A stretch of DNA of 64,000 nt from Streptomyces sp. CNQ-509 (GCF_001011035.1 NZ_CP011492.1:1116001-1180000); one strand, 5' to 3'; shown: positions 35,817 through 44,703, counted from the first letter of the stretch. The notes: generated from the letters alone by a model not told the origin. Numbers and translations are program-made.

Positions 35817-36242
35817 GTCCCGCCCCCGTTCCGACGCGTTCCACCCTAGTCCTGTCCGCGCTGGTCGGTGGCCGGATTCCCGTTCCAGCTTCCCGTTTCC
35901 ACCGCGATCGCTTGCGGCCGGTTCCCCCGGGTCCGCAGGCTTGTCACCAGCACCAAGCCAAGCCCCAGCACCGAAGCGGCGCGGCGCCGGGCGGAGTACG
36001 GGGGTATCCGCTCGGCGCCGCGCGACGGCCTCCCGGGCCGGGTCGGTTCGCGGGCGGCTCCGGGTGCGGTCTGCGTACGTCGTCGGCTCGGCCCTTGGTG
36101 GGCCTCGTCGGCCGGGTCGCTGCGCGCCGACCGTCCGCCCGGCGCCGTACCCGCGAGCACAACGGCCCGGCCCGGGTGACGAGGCCCCAGGTTCGGCGTG
36201 TACCCCCGAGGACCCGGACCGGGTCCCGAGCCCGGTGGGGTC
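35817..36242. other. Gene-free interval (426 bp)
   Basis: The stretch between the HTH-membrane gene and the GntR gene shows no frame with recognisable homology, no clear terminator hairpin and no copy of the mobile element. It probably contains the promoter of the HTH-membrane gene near its left end (CACCCTAGTCCTGTC). Confidence 0.4.
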
Positions 36243-36620
36243 CTACGCGCCGGCGTAGGCGGCGCGCAGCGCCTCTTCCACCGCGGTCAGCGCGGTTCCG
36301 TGGTCGAGTCCGAGGCGCTGCGCCCGCTGCGCGTACACCTGTGCCGCCGCGGCCGCCTCGCGCTGCGCGGCGTCGCCCGCGGCGGCCACGTAGCTGCCGT
36401 GCCGGCCGCGGGTCTCGATCACCCCGTCGCTCTCCAGCGCGCGGTACGCCTTGGCGACGGTGTTCGGGGCGAGGCCCAACTGCTCGGCGAGGCCCCGGAC
36501 GGTGGGCAGCTTGGTGCCGGCCGGGAGGACGCCACCGCGGGCCTGGGCGGAGATCTGGGCGCGCACCTGCTCGTACGGTGCCTCGGGCGCCTGCTGGTCG
36601 ACGATAATCTGGATGGTCAC
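36243..36620 (-). CDS. YtrA-subfamily GntR regulator
   Basis: A 125-residue protein consisting of a GntR winged helix (PYEQVRAQISAQARGGVLPA, LPTVRGLAEQLGLAPNTVAK, AYRALESDGVIETRGRHGSY) plus a short helical tail with no effector domain, the YtrA pattern. It starts at GTG (VTIQIIV). YtrA regulators usually control ABC transporter genes beside them. None is next to it here; it is divergent from a GNAT gene. Confidence 0.85.
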   Translation of the reverse strand: MTIQIIVDQQAPEAPYEQVRAQISAQARGGVLPAGTKLPTVRGLAEQLGLAPNTVAKAYRALESDGVIETRGRHGSYVAAAGDAAQREAAAAAQVYAQRAQRLGLDHGTALTAVEEALRAAYAGA

Positions 36621-36690
36621 GGACTCATTGTGGTCCGCGGGGCGAAATTCGCACGACAGCGGCACCCCCGTCGCCGTACGGTGCGGCGCC

Positions 36691-37602
36691 ATGAGTGTGC
36701 TCGTACGCGACTTCCGCCCCGAAGACGCCGACGCCGTCGCCGAGGTGCAGCGCGCGGCGGTGCCGTTCCTCGTCACCACTCCCGAGTCGGTCCGCTGGAA
36801 CGTGGCGTCCGCGCCGCCGGAGAAGCGGCTGCGGGCGCTGGTCGCCGAGGTCGGCGGGAAGGTCGTCGGCGAGTGCGAGGCGTTCGTCCAGTACGACAGC
36901 AGCACCCCGGGGCAGGGCATCGCACAGCCGTACGTGCACCCCGGGCACACCGGCCGCGGCGCCGGTTCCGCGCTGGTCGCGGCGGCCGAGGCGCATCTCG
37001 CGGCGCGCGGCGTGACCACCGTCTACACCTGGGTGTACGACACGGAGCGCGACCTCGGCTTCGCCGAGCGGCGCGGCTACCGCCGGGGGCGCACCGGCCG
37101 GATCCTCCACCTCGACCTGCGCGCCGCGCTCCCGCCGCGGCGCGAGCCGGCCGCGGACGTGGAGCTGCGCGCCTTCGCGGACTTCGACGATCCCCGGCCG
37201 CTGTACGAGGCGGACGCGGAGGCGGCGCTGGACGAGCCGAGCGACACGCCGGCCGACGCCATGTCGTACGAGCACTGGCTCGACCACACCTGGCGCGAGC
37301 CGCTGCTCGACCGCGACCTGACGATCGCCGCCCTGGTCGACGGCGAGGTGGCGGCGTTCAGCCTGGCGGAGACCGACGGGCGCACGCGCTATCTGTCCGG
37401 GATGACCGGCAGCCGCCGGGCGTTCCGCGGCCGGGGGCTGGCGAAGCTCGCCAAGCACGAGTCGCTGCTGCGGGCGCGGGCGGCCGGGTACACCGACGCG
37501 TTCACGGGCAACGACAGCGGCAACGAGCCGATGCTCGCGATCAACCGCTGGTTCGGCTACGAGCCGTTCCTGACCGAGCTGCGCTGCATCAAGGACCTCT
37601 GA
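36691..37602 (+). CDS. Tandem-GNAT acetyltransferase
   Basis: A 303-residue protein with two GNAT folds. The first (residues 1-150) contains YVHPGHTGRGAGSALVAAAE near 87. The second (155-303) contains TGSRRAFRGRGLAKLAKHES near 238 and NEPMLAINRWFGYEPFLTEL near 275. The two-domain layout resembles mycothiol synthase and aminoglycoside-type double GNATs, but the substrate is not evident. It is divergent from the YtrA-type gene and convergent with a Nudix gene. Confidence 0.85.
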   Translation: MSVLVRDFRPEDADAVAEVQRAAVPFLVTTPESVRWNVASAPPEKRLRALVAEVGGKVVGECEAFVQYDSSTPGQGIAQPYVHPGHTGRGAGSALVAAAEAHLAARGVTTVYTWVYDTERDLGFAERRGYRRGRTGRILHLDLRAALPPRREPAADVELRAFADFDDPRPLYEADAEAALDEPSDTPADAMSYEHWLDHTWREPLLDRDLTIAALVDGEVAAFSLAETDGRTRYLSGMTGSRRAFRGRGLAKLAKHESLLRARAAGYTDAFTGNDSGNEPMLAINRWFGYEPFLTELRCIKDL

Positions 37603-37617
37603 GGGCCCCGCCCGGCG

Positions 37618-38199
37618 TCACGGCGGGCCCGCCGTCTGCGGCAGCACCACGGCCCGGTCCGGTATCCGCGGGTCGTATGCCAGGGGGTCGTCCGCCTCGT
37701 GCCAGTGCACGACGAACCGCTCCCCCGCCCGGTACGCCTCGAGCCCCGCCCGGCACGACGCCACCAGGTCGTCGGGAAGCGCGTCCAGCGGATACCAGCC
37801 GATCTCGGCGCACTTGTCCGGCTCCGCATTCACCACCCGGGCGCCGGGCGGCAGTTCCGCGGCGAAGAACCATCCCATCCTCGACCGGCCCGCCGGCGGC
37901 TTGTGCTGCATGACCAGCGCCACCGCGACCTGCTCCGGGGCGAGCACGAGGCCGATCTCCTCGGCGGCCTCGCGCAGCACCCCGGACCGTACGTCCTCGC
38001 CGTCCTCCAGATGGCCGCTGGGCATGTTCAGCAGGCCGTCGGCGTAGCCCGTGCCCGCCCGGCGGGCGAGCAGCACCTCCGGCGCGGGGGCGCGCCGGAG
38101 GAGCAGCAGGTGCACGTCCACGATCTCCCGGTGGCGGTCGGGGCGCTCCAGCCGGGCCACGCGCTCTCGCGGTGCGCCGTCGGTCACTTCTGCGCTCAT
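37618..38199 (-). CDS. Nudix hydrolase
   Basis: A 193-residue pyrophosphohydrolase. The Nudix box GHLEDGEDVRSGVLREAAEE, then IGL, at about residues 62-84 fits the GX5EX7REUXEEXGU pattern exactly. It would hydrolyse a nucleoside diphosphate derivative such as an oxidised nucleotide. It reads toward the GNAT gene, with a short GGGCCCC/GGCGGGCCC hairpin at the junction. Confidence 0.88.
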   Translation of the reverse strand: MSAEVTDGAPRERVARLERPDRHREIVDVHLLLLRRAPAPEVLLARRAGTGYADGLLNMPSGHLEDGEDVRSGVLREAAEEIGLVLAPEQVAVALVMQHKPPAGRSRMGWFFAAELPPGARVVNAEPDKCAEIGWYPLDALPDDLVASCRAGLEAYRAGERFVVHWHEADDPLAYDPRIPDRAVVLPQTAGPP

Positions 38200-38240
38200 G
38201 CGCCGATCCTCGCAGCCGCCACTGGACACCTGCTTGGCGC

Positions 38241-39242
38241 TCAGCAGTCGTAGAGCGCGCTCCCGTGGACCGCCTCGCAGTAGCGCACGTGCAGGTGGTT
38301 GTCGTGGTTGGCGTACTGGGTGACCAGGCCCTCGGAGATCAGCTGCGGATCGTTGAAGAAGATCAGCTTGATGTGCCCGGGGGCCGAGGCGCGGATGGCC
38401 TTGACCAGGTCGCGGGTCGCCGCGCGGTCGTACGCGGCCGACTGCCAGGTGATACGCCCGGCGGTGCACTGGGCCGAGTCCGTGCGGATCGGCCAGACGT
38501 CGAAGTCGAGCCCCAGCTCGTGGCTGGCGTGGCCCGGGATGTCGCCGCCGTGCTCGAACCCGCTGTCGCCGACCGGCAGCTTGCCGTTGCCGGTGCCCGC
38601 GAAGGAGGCCGCGGCGGCCTCCAGTTGGGCGACGGCGGCGGAGGTGCCCCAGTGGGCGTTCGCGTTGCCGTCCGGGCTCTGGCCGCACATCGTGCTGCCG
38701 AAGCTGGTGTTCTCGTAGTGCCAGAGCAGGTTCTTCCAGGTGACGGGACCGACGATGCCGTCCACGCCGATGCCCGCGTGGCCCTGGAAAGTGCGTACGG
38801 CCGCGGTCGTGGCGGCGTCGAAGGTGCCGCTGACCGTGAGCCCGGCGCCGCGCTTGGCGTTGAGCGCGGCCTGGAGGGCCCTGACGGCCCCGCCGGTGTC
38901 GCCCTGGCGGATCGTGGGGGTGAGCGCGCCCCAGGTCTGCGGTCCCACGATGCCGTCGACGCCGAGGCCCTTGGCGCTCTGGAACTGGCGCACCGCCGTG
39001 TTCGTGGCGGGGCCGAACACTCCGTCGGGCGAGACCGAGATGCCCTGTCCGGTCAGCAGGTGCTGCAGCGCCAGGACGTCGGTGCCCCTGTTGCCGCTGC
39101 TCTGCGTCGGGAAGGCGGCCTGGGGGTACGCGTACGCCGGGGAGCCGAGGCCCAGGAGCAGGGCGGCCACGGTGGCGACCAGGGCGGCCAGCCGGAACAG
39201 CGGTCTGTTCTTCCGTTTCTTCGTCTTCTTCATCTTCTTCAT
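38241..39242 (-). CDS. Secreted MepA-like (M74) murein endopeptidase with two peptidoglycan-binding domains
   Basis: A 333-residue secreted protein. It has a very basic N-terminus (MKKMKKTKKRKNR) and signal helix to about 38. Two PG_binding_1 repeats follow (centred on GVFGPATNTAVRQFQSAKGL and GTFDAATTAAVRTFQGHAGI), then a LAS-type metallopeptidase domain from about 175. Its zinc ligands are in GHASHELGLDFDVWP near 235 and DNHLHVRYC near 320, matching penicillin-insensitive endopeptidase MepA. GGAGGAGAACGCG precedes the start. It should cut peptide crosslinks in the cell wall. It follows the DUF1906 gene by 26 bases. Confidence 0.85.
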   Translation of the reverse strand: MKKMKKTKKRKNRPLFRLAALVATVAALLLGLGSPAYAYPQAAFPTQSSGNRGTDVLALQHLLTGQGISVSPDGVFGPATNTAVRQFQSAKGLGVDGIVGPQTWGALTPTIRQGDTGGAVRALQAALNAKRGAGLTVSGTFDAATTAAVRTFQGHAGIGVDGIVGPVTWKNLLWHYENTSFGSTMCGQSPDGNANAHWGTSAAVAQLEAAAASFAGTGNGKLPVGDSGFEHGGDIPGHASHELGLDFDVWPIRTDSAQCTAGRITWQSAAYDRAATRDLVKAIRASAPGHIKLIFFNDPQLISEGLVTQYANHDNHLHVRYCEAVHGSALYDC

Positions 39243-39268
39243 CGCGTTCTCCTCCGCGGAATCGCCGG

Positions 39269-41029
39269 TCACTTGCCTGCCTGCAGCGCGCCCCAGGTCG
39301 CGGGTCCCACGATGCCGTCCACGCCGAGCCCGCGGCTGGTCTGGTAGTCGCGTACGGCCGTCTGCGTGCCGGAGCCGAAGATGCCGTCGATGCCGACGGT
39401 GCGGCCGAGCGCGGCGGTCAGGGCGCGCTGGAGCCGGGTGACGGCGTCGCCGGTGGAGCCGTTCTGCAGGGTGGGCGTGGTGCCGCGGGCCAGCAGCGCG
39501 GTCCAGGTGCGGGGGCCGATGATGCCGTCCGCGGTGAGGCCCCTGGCGGTCTGGAACGCCTTCGTGGCGGTGACGGTGCCGGCGTCGAAGGTGCCGGTCG
39601 GGGTGGCGCCGCCGGGGTCGTGTCCCGCGGCCTCCAGGAGGCACTGGGCGGCGTCGACCAGGGCGCCCGTCGAGCCGGAGCGGATGGTCCCGTAGGCGTT
39701 GAAGCTCAGGTTGGCGGTGGTGCAGGTGACGGGCGGCGGGGTGCCCTTGCCGACGTCGAGGTAGTTGCGGTCGATGTGCAGGCGCTGGCCGCCGTACGTC
39801 TCGTAGACCTCGCCGACGTACTGGTGGATGCGCTGGTGGCCGGCCCAGTAGGAGTCCGGGACGTACGATCCCGCGTCGGTGTCGGCGACGCCGTTCCACC
39901 ACGCGAACCACAGGTGGTCCACGCGCAGGTAGCGGGCGTCGTCGTAGACGCTGGCCGCGTCCCGGATGCCGGAGGAGGCGCTGGAGTACAGGCCGGAGAG
40001 GTAGCCCTTGGCGTGCAGGCCCTCGGTCCAGCCGGAGACGTAGCTCATGACCGCGGCCTTGCAGGAGGCGGTGGAGGTGTAGCCCTCGATGTCGGAGTAG
40101 AGCGCGCTGCCGGCCGGGATGCCGAGGCTCTGGGCGGCGGTCACCGAGGCGTTGGCGGCGCTGACGCCCTGGGCGCGGGCGGTGACGGGGTCGGACGACA
40201 TCTTGTTGGAGAAGTTGCTGCACGGCGCCTGGCGGCCGACGTCGATGGGGATGAGGTGCCAGCCCTTGTTCGTCTGGTTCGTCACCCAGCTCGCGGTGAG
40301 GTTGGGCTGCGCGCAGGCGCGGGTGGCGCCGGAGATGTAGACGCCCACGGCGCGGTACGGGGAGCCGGCGAGCCAGGCGTCCATCGTGGTCTGCGACGGC
40401 GCGGCGCAGGCGTCGAAGCCCTGGCCGCGGAAGTCGCCGGGCTGCGGCCCCGCGGCGGCCGTCGGCGCGGCGGCGCCCCCGGACGCGGCTCCGGCGGCGG
40501 GCAGTTCGGTGCGCTCCGCGCCGGCCGTCAGCTCGGCGCCGGCGAGGACGCCGCGTACCAGGTCCTCGGTCGCGGGGCCGTGCGCGGCGGTGACCAGGAC
40601 GCCCGCGTCCTCGACGGCCACCTGGATCGCGCCGTCGCGGGACTTCGCCGCAGGCGCCGTCGCGCTGCCGCGCGGGGCGACGGCGGTGGCCGCTGTGGTC
40701 TGCCGCGCGGCCCCGGCGTCGATCGGCTCCACGACGAGCCCGGCGGTGCGGCCCTTGAGCCCGGGCGGGCAGGAACTCTGGTCGCCGGGCTCGCCGAGGT
40801 AGACGGCGGGGCGGTCGAAGCGGATGCACGCACCCGGGTCGGCGGCGAGGTCGACGACCCGCCAGCCGGCCGGGACGGTGACCTCGTAACCGCGGTAGTC
40901 GACGGTTCTGCCGGTACCGGGCGGGGACGCGGCGGCGGCCGGGCCCGCGGCGGTGAGCCCGCCGAGGGTGACGAGGGCCGCCAGGCCGGCGAGCAGGGGG
41001 CGCCAGGACCCCGTACGGCTGGGTGACAT
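39269..41029 (-). CDS. Secreted DUF1906 (Rv2525c-like) glycoside-hydrolase-fold protein with two peptidoglycan-binding domains
   Basis: A 586-residue exported protein. It has a signal peptide (1-37), an N-terminal domain (38-190) of unknown type, and a DUF1906 domain from GFDACAAPSQTTMDAWLAGS to IDRNYLDVGKG (about 200-430). Two PG_binding_1 repeats end the protein (GTFDAGTVTATKAFQTARGL, GIFGSGTQTAVRDYQTSRGL). DUF1906 has a GH25-like barrel and is linked to cell-wall modification in mycobacteria. Here it is the first gene of an operon with a MepA-type endopeptidase. The start GTG/ATG chosen gives the best signal peptide. Confidence 0.82.
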   Translation of the reverse strand: MSPSRTGSWRPLLAGLAALVTLGGLTAAGPAAAASPPGTGRTVDYRGYEVTVPAGWRVVDLAADPGACIRFDRPAVYLGEPGDQSSCPPGLKGRTAGLVVEPIDAGAARQTTAATAVAPRGSATAPAAKSRDGAIQVAVEDAGVLVTAAHGPATEDLVRGVLAGAELTAGAERTELPAAGAASGGAAAPTAAAGPQPGDFRGQGFDACAAPSQTTMDAWLAGSPYRAVGVYISGATRACAQPNLTASWVTNQTNKGWHLIPIDVGRQAPCSNFSNKMSSDPVTARAQGVSAANASVTAAQSLGIPAGSALYSDIEGYTSTASCKAAVMSYVSGWTEGLHAKGYLSGLYSSASSGIRDAASVYDDARYLRVDHLWFAWWNGVADTDAGSYVPDSYWAGHQRIHQYVGEVYETYGGQRLHIDRNYLDVGKGTPPPVTCTTANLSFNAYGTIRSGSTGALVDAAQCLLEAAGHDPGGATPTGTFDAGTVTATKAFQTARGLTADGIIGPRTWTALLARGTTPTLQNGSTGDAVTRLQRALTAALGRTVGIDGIFGSGTQTAVRDYQTSRGLGVDGIVGPATWGALQAGK

Positions 41030-41132
41030 CGCGAATCGCTCTCCTACTGCGGTGGGGTTCCGGGGAACTCCGTGCGGGCTCCGGTCGCGGGACGGCACTG
41101 CGGCACGTGTCTACGCGACGACCGGAGCGCGG

Positions 41133-41153
41133 CGGTTGCGCGACGGTTGCGCG
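41133..41153. repeat. Tandem CGGTTGCGCG repeat in the divergent promoter region
   Basis: CGGTTGCGCG occurs twice, 11 bases apart (41133-41142 and 41144-41153), about 105 bases before the DUF1906 gene and 170 before the hydrolase gene. It may be an activator site. Nothing else is seen in 41030-41324. Confidence 0.3.
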
Positions 41154-41324
41154 GCTGCTGCCCGCGGCGACCGCGGGTGCCGGGCAGGGCCGTTGCCGTG
41201 GGGGCGACGCGGCGGACGAGGGCCCGGCTGCCCGGGCTGAGGGCCGGTGGTGGCGGTAGGTACACCGCCGGGCGGGCGGGCAGGGCCATGGTGGGGCGTC
41301 CCGGCCGTTCCTAGCGTTGCCGGC

Positions 41325-42365
41325 ATGGAAGACATGGCTGACAACGGAGAACAGCTCGGCACCAGGCCCACGGGCGGTACGGACGCGTCCGGCCGTCGCA
41401 GCCCTTCGCGGCGGTTCGCCCTGCGAGGGCTCGCGGCCTCGGCGGGCGGCGCGGCGCTCGCCGCGGGGGTGGGTACGGGGACCGCACGGGCGGCCGGTGC
41501 CGGGCGGCGGCGCGACGGAGTGCGCACGTACGTCCTCGTCCACGGGACGCACAGCGCCGGCGCGTTCTGGACGGAGATCGGGCGGGAGCTGGCGCTGCGC
41601 GGGCACCGCGTCGTGGCCGTGGACCAGCCGCTGCACGGCACCGAACGGTTCGTACCGGAGGCGTACCAGACGCAGGATCTGGCGGCTCTCGCGACGGAAC
41701 CCTCCCCGGTCGCCGCGCTGAACCTGGACGCCTTCGAGGCGCGCGTCACCGGCGCCGTACGCCGGGCCGCGCGCCTCGGCGGGCCCGTGGTGCTGGTCGG
41801 GCACAGCATGGGCGGCCTGTCGGTGAGCCGCGTCGGGAACGCCGTGCCCGAACTCCTCGACCACATCTGCTATATGGCCGCCTTCTGCCCGAGCCGCACC
41901 ATGCCGTCGCTGGACGTCTGCGCCGCCTCACCGGAGGGGCAGGACGCCATCAGCCCGGTGGAGCAGGTCGTCGGCGATCCGGAGAAGCTGGGTGCGCTGC
42001 GGCTGAACTGGCGCAGCGCGAACCCCCGTGACCTCGCGGTCTTCAAGGAGATGATCTGCGCGAACTACACGGACGGCGCGTTCCTGCGGGTGCTGGAGGG
42101 CATGCAGACGGACGAGTCGCTGACGGCGTACGCCGGGCGGGCGGTGGGACGCAGGCACACGTGGGGGCGGGTTCCCCGCACGTATCTGCGGTTCGGCAAC
42201 GACAGGACCGTGGCCACCGCGCTCCAGGACCGCATGATCGCGGAGGCCGACGCACTCACCCCGCACAACCGCTTCACGGTCCACGACTTCCCGGACGCCG
42301 GCCACCTCGGCCCGGCCGATCCCGCCCCCGTGACCGACATCCTGCACGGGCTGCCGCTTTCCTGA
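41325..42365 (+). CDS. Tat-exported alpha/beta hydrolase
   Basis: A 346-residue hydrolase. The N-terminus carries SRRFALRGLAASAGGAALAA, a twin-arginine signal. The core begins VRTYVLVHGTHSAGAFW, the nucleophile is in VLVGHSMGGLS and the catalytic His near the end in FPDAGHLGP. It is of the EstC/hydroxynitrile-lyase-like group. Starts at 41325 or 41334; no Shine-Dalgarno precedes either, and CTAGCGT 10-15 bases before the ATG suggests a leaderless message. Substrate unknown. Confidence 0.82.
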   Translation: MEDMADNGEQLGTRPTGGTDASGRRSPSRRFALRGLAASAGGAALAAGVGTGTARAAGAGRRRDGVRTYVLVHGTHSAGAFWTEIGRELALRGHRVVAVDQPLHGTERFVPEAYQTQDLAALATEPSPVAALNLDAFEARVTGAVRRAARLGGPVVLVGHSMGGLSVSRVGNAVPELLDHICYMAAFCPSRTMPSLDVCAASPEGQDAISPVEQVVGDPEKLGALRLNWRSANPRDLAVFKEMICANYTDGAFLRVLEGMQTDESLTAYAGRAVGRRHTWGRVPRTYLRFGNDRTVATALQDRMIAEADALTPHNRFTVHDFPDAGHLGPADPAPVTDILHGLPLS

Positions 42366-42396
42366 CCCGGCGGCGCGGCGGCCACCTCCGCACGCC

Positions 42397-43026
42397 TCAA
42401 GGCGGTGTGAGGTCGTCGAGTTGTGCGGTGAGGCCGGGGTGGGCGGTCAGGTGGGGGCGGGTGGCGGCGAGAGGCCGGACGAGTTCGGCGGGGTCGTCCT
42501 GGGCCAGCGCCGCATGGAGCCGGCTGAGCGGGAGGCGGGCCGTGGCGGGCAGGTCGGTCAGGGCGGCGATCTGCCCGGCGATACGGCGCAGGTCGGCCGC
42601 GTGGTCGCGGGCCCAGGCGGCGACGGTGCGTTCCGCGGCGCGCCGTTCGCGGGTGGCCTGGACACGCTGCTCACCGGTGGTGCCGGCGGGCCCGGGGCGG
42701 CCGCGGAGGTAGCGCCGCTCGGCGGCCTGGCGGCTGGCGACCCCGAGCGGATGGGCCAGGTCGGCCCAGCTCGCCCCGGCGTCGCGGGCGGTTTCGATCA
42801 GGCCGGTCTCCCATCCGGCGAGCTGCTCGCGCACCTGCCGCAGCAGCACCAGGGAGGCGAGCGCCTGCTCCGGCCCGGGACCGGGAGCGTCAGGGGCGTC
42901 CGGGGACTCGCGCTGGGCGCCCCGCACGGCGTCGTCGATGGCATGCAGAGCTGCCGCGGCGGCGAGGAACGACGCCGGGCTCTGCGCGTTCGTGCTGGTC
43001 AGGGACGGCTCGTCGGCTGCAGTCAC
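42397..43026 (-). CDS. rheA: Probable RheA-type repressor of hsp18
   Basis: A 209-residue protein read divergently from the small heat-shock gene, as rheA is in Streptomyces albus. It has a helix-turn-helix-like segment (GASWADLAHPLGVASRQAAE, near 90) flanked by Arg-rich helices. The GTG start is chosen because GGAGAGGAG lies six bases before it; an ATG seven codons upstream is possible. The gap carries an exact copy of the published RheA site. Identification rests on position and operator, not on remembered sequence of RheA. Confidence 0.65.
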   Translation of the reverse strand: MTAADEPSLTSTNAQSPASFLAAAAALHAIDDAVRGAQRESPDAPDAPGPGPEQALASLVLLRQVREQLAGWETGLIETARDAGASWADLAHPLGVASRQAAERRYLRGRPGPAGTTGEQRVQATRERRAAERTVAAWARDHAADLRRIAGQIAALTDLPATARLPLSRLHAALAQDDPAELVRPLAATRPHLTAHPGLTAQLDDLTPP

Positions 43027-43067
43027 GGACACTCCTCTCCTCGTCATCAGATGGACGACACCATGTT

Positions 43068-43086
43068 TGTCATCCATTGGATGACA
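43068..43086. promoter_or_regulatory. RheA operator
   Basis: TGTCATC, five bases (CATTG), GATGACA: identical in form to the TGTCATC-N5-GATGACA repeat established as the RheA binding site in Streptomyces albus. It lies 67-85 bases before the hsp18 ATG and 42-60 before the divergent gene. Confidence 0.85.
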
Positions 43087-43152
43087 TGGTACAACGGTGT
43101 CAGTGAGGCGCATTGGCAGCAACTGCCTGAACCTGCTGGAGGTGTTTTCACG

Positions 43153-43578
43153 ATGTTGATGCGCACTGACCCCTTCCGCGAGCTGGACCGCCTGGCGCAG
43201 CAGCTCATGGGCCCGGGCACCTGGTCCCGCCCCTCGCCGATGCCGATGGACGCCTACCGCGACGGCGACGAGTATGTGGTGGCCTTCGACGTCCCGGGCG
43301 TCACCGCGGACGCGATCGAGATCGACGTCGAGCGGAACATGCTCACCGTCAAGGCCGAGCGGCGCCCGGCGGCGAAGTCCGGCGACGTGCAGATGGAGCT
43401 GTCCGAGCGGCCGCTGGGTGTCTTCTCCCGCCAGATCATGCTCGCCGACACCCTCGACACCGAGCACATCCAGGCCGACTACGACGCGGGCGTGCTCACC
43501 CTGCGCATCCCGATCGCCGAGCGCGCCAAGCCCCGCAAGATCACCATCGGCTCGGGCCGCAAGGAGATCCCCGGCTGA
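43153..43578 (+). CDS. hsp18: Small heat-shock protein HSP18 (HSP20 family)
   Basis: A 141-residue alpha-crystallin-type chaperone. The start MLMRTDPFRELDRLAQQLMG follows GGAGGTG. The crystallin domain runs from DGDEYVVAFDVPGVTADAIE to GVLTLRIPIAERAKPRKITI, including the conserved G-x-L motif and the C-terminal IxI-type residues (ITI). It holds unfolding proteins during heat stress. Expression should be controlled by the RheA site upstream. Confidence 0.93.
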   Translation: MLMRTDPFRELDRLAQQLMGPGTWSRPSPMPMDAYRDGDEYVVAFDVPGVTADAIEIDVERNMLTVKAERRPAAKSGDVQMELSERPLGVFSRQIMLADTLDTEHIQADYDAGVLTLRIPIAERAKPRKITIGSGRKEIPG

Positions 43579-43590
43579 TCACCGTCCGGA

Positions 43591-43628
43591 GAGGTGCGGA
43601 GGGCGGAACTCCCCGCCCTCCGCACCTC
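43591..43628 (+). terminator. Hairpin terminator after hsp18
   Basis: GAGGTGCGGAGGGCGG pairs perfectly with CCGCCCTCCGCACCTC across a short loop, 12 bases after the hsp18 stop. The rest of the gap to 43800 shows nothing I can name. Confidence 0.7.
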
Positions 43629-43800
43629 CCTGAGCAGTCCGCGGCCAGACGGGGGCGGCCCCCTGCTGCCGCGCGGACTTCAGGGGCGCGATCCTGCTCC
43701 CGCCGGCCATCACCCGCCCTGCGGCCGTCCCGAGCCACGTGACCATCCCGCACGCCCGGTGCCAGAACACCGGCCACGAACAGAAAGGCGAATCACCCCA

Positions 43801-44250
43801 GTGATCTCCGACCGGCACGTACCGCCCCAGCGACCGTACGGGACGGCGTACGAGCAGATGCTGGAGAGGGTCCGCTACGAGGGCGCCTACCCCACCCGTG
43901 AGAGGGCCGACGAAGCCGTCCGCCTCGTTCTGGCCGGACTGGGGCGCCAGCTCACCGGCGAGGAACGTGTCGACCTGGCCGGCTGCCTGCCCGTGGAAGC
44001 AGCGCGCGTGCTGACCGCGCAGATCCCCGACGTCCGGCCCCTGACCGGCTGGGACTTCGTCGAGGACCTCGCCGCAGGCACCGGCGCTTCCCTGGCGACC
44101 ACGCGCTGGGACGTCGGCTCCGTCTTCTCCGTCGTGGCCGCCTACGCGCGCCCCGACCTGATAACCCGCATCCTCCGTCAGGTCCCCGCCGGCTACGCCC
44201 TGTTGTTCGGCCGCGCCGAACTCGCACCGGCCGCGGCGGCGAACCGTTGA
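43801..44250 (+). CDS. DUF2267 protein
   Basis: A 149-residue helical protein starting at GTG. AYEQMLERVRYEGAYPTRER and ADEAVRLVLAGLGRQLTGEE, then LAGCLPVEAARVL, are typical of DUF2267. The family has no known reaction; it is common next to stress genes in actinobacteria, in keeping with its position beside hsp18. Alternative starts a few codons later cannot be excluded. Confidence 0.8.
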   Translation: MISDRHVPPQRPYGTAYEQMLERVRYEGAYPTRERADEAVRLVLAGLGRQLTGEERVDLAGCLPVEAARVLTAQIPDVRPLTGWDFVEDLAAGTGASLATTRWDVGSVFSVVAAYARPDLITRILRQVPAGYALLFGRAELAPAAAANR

Positions 44251-44370
44251 CGGCTCAGTGGACGGGTTTGTCCCAGGTCAGTGAGTACCGGCGCAGTACG
44301 TGCCGAGTAGAGCGAAGGGTGCGTCAGGCGCGCTGTGCCCCGACTGCGCCGCCGTCCCTACGATGAGGTG

Positions 44371-44703
44371 ATGACGACGGAGCTGTGGCACATCACCGAG
44401 CGGGCGCGCTGGGAAGCCGCACGGCGGACCGGGGTGTACGAGCAGTCGACCCGCGGCCGCACCCTGGCCGAGGAGGGCTATATCCACTGCTCACTTCCGC
44501 ACCAACTCGCGCCGGTGGCACAGGCGCTCTACGGCACGCGCCCGGAAGAGGACCCGGTGGTGCTGGTCATCGACGCCGGCCGGCTGTCCGCGCCGGTGCG
44601 TTTCGAGGCGGCGGAGCCCGGCGGCGAGGAGTTCCCGCACGTATACGGCCCGATCCCCGCCGACGCGGTCGTCCGGGCCGATCCCTGGCCCGCCCCCCGG
44701 TAA
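44371..44703 (+). CDS. DUF952 protein
   Basis: A 110-residue protein with the full DUF952 pattern: LWHITERARWEAARRTGVYE, EEGYIHCSLPHQL, VVLVIDAGRL and FPHVYGPIPADAVV. These small proteins have a ferredoxin-like fold and no proven activity. ATGAGGTG precedes the start. It is monocistronic. Confidence 0.85.
   Translation: MTTELWHITERARWEAARRTGVYEQSTRGRTLAEEGYIHCSLPHQLAPVAQALYGTRPEEDPVVLVIDAGRLSAPVRFEAAEPGGEEFPHVYGPIPADAVVRADPWPAPR

Noticed and set aside
35846-36160. 104-codon frame on the - strand in the gap before the GntR gene
   Set aside because: No homology, Arg/Pro-rich composition typical of GC-driven chance frames, and no ribosome-binding site.
38241-41864. Single frame of about 1200 codons covering the MepA-type gene and beyond
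   Set aside because: The MepA-type protein has its own signal peptide and ribosome-binding site at 39242. The extension is antisense or out of frame to the DUF1906 and hydrolase genes.
43579-43800. Small frames between hsp18 and the DUF2267 gene
   Set aside because: The region begins with a perfect terminator hairpin, and the remaining frames show no start signal or homology.
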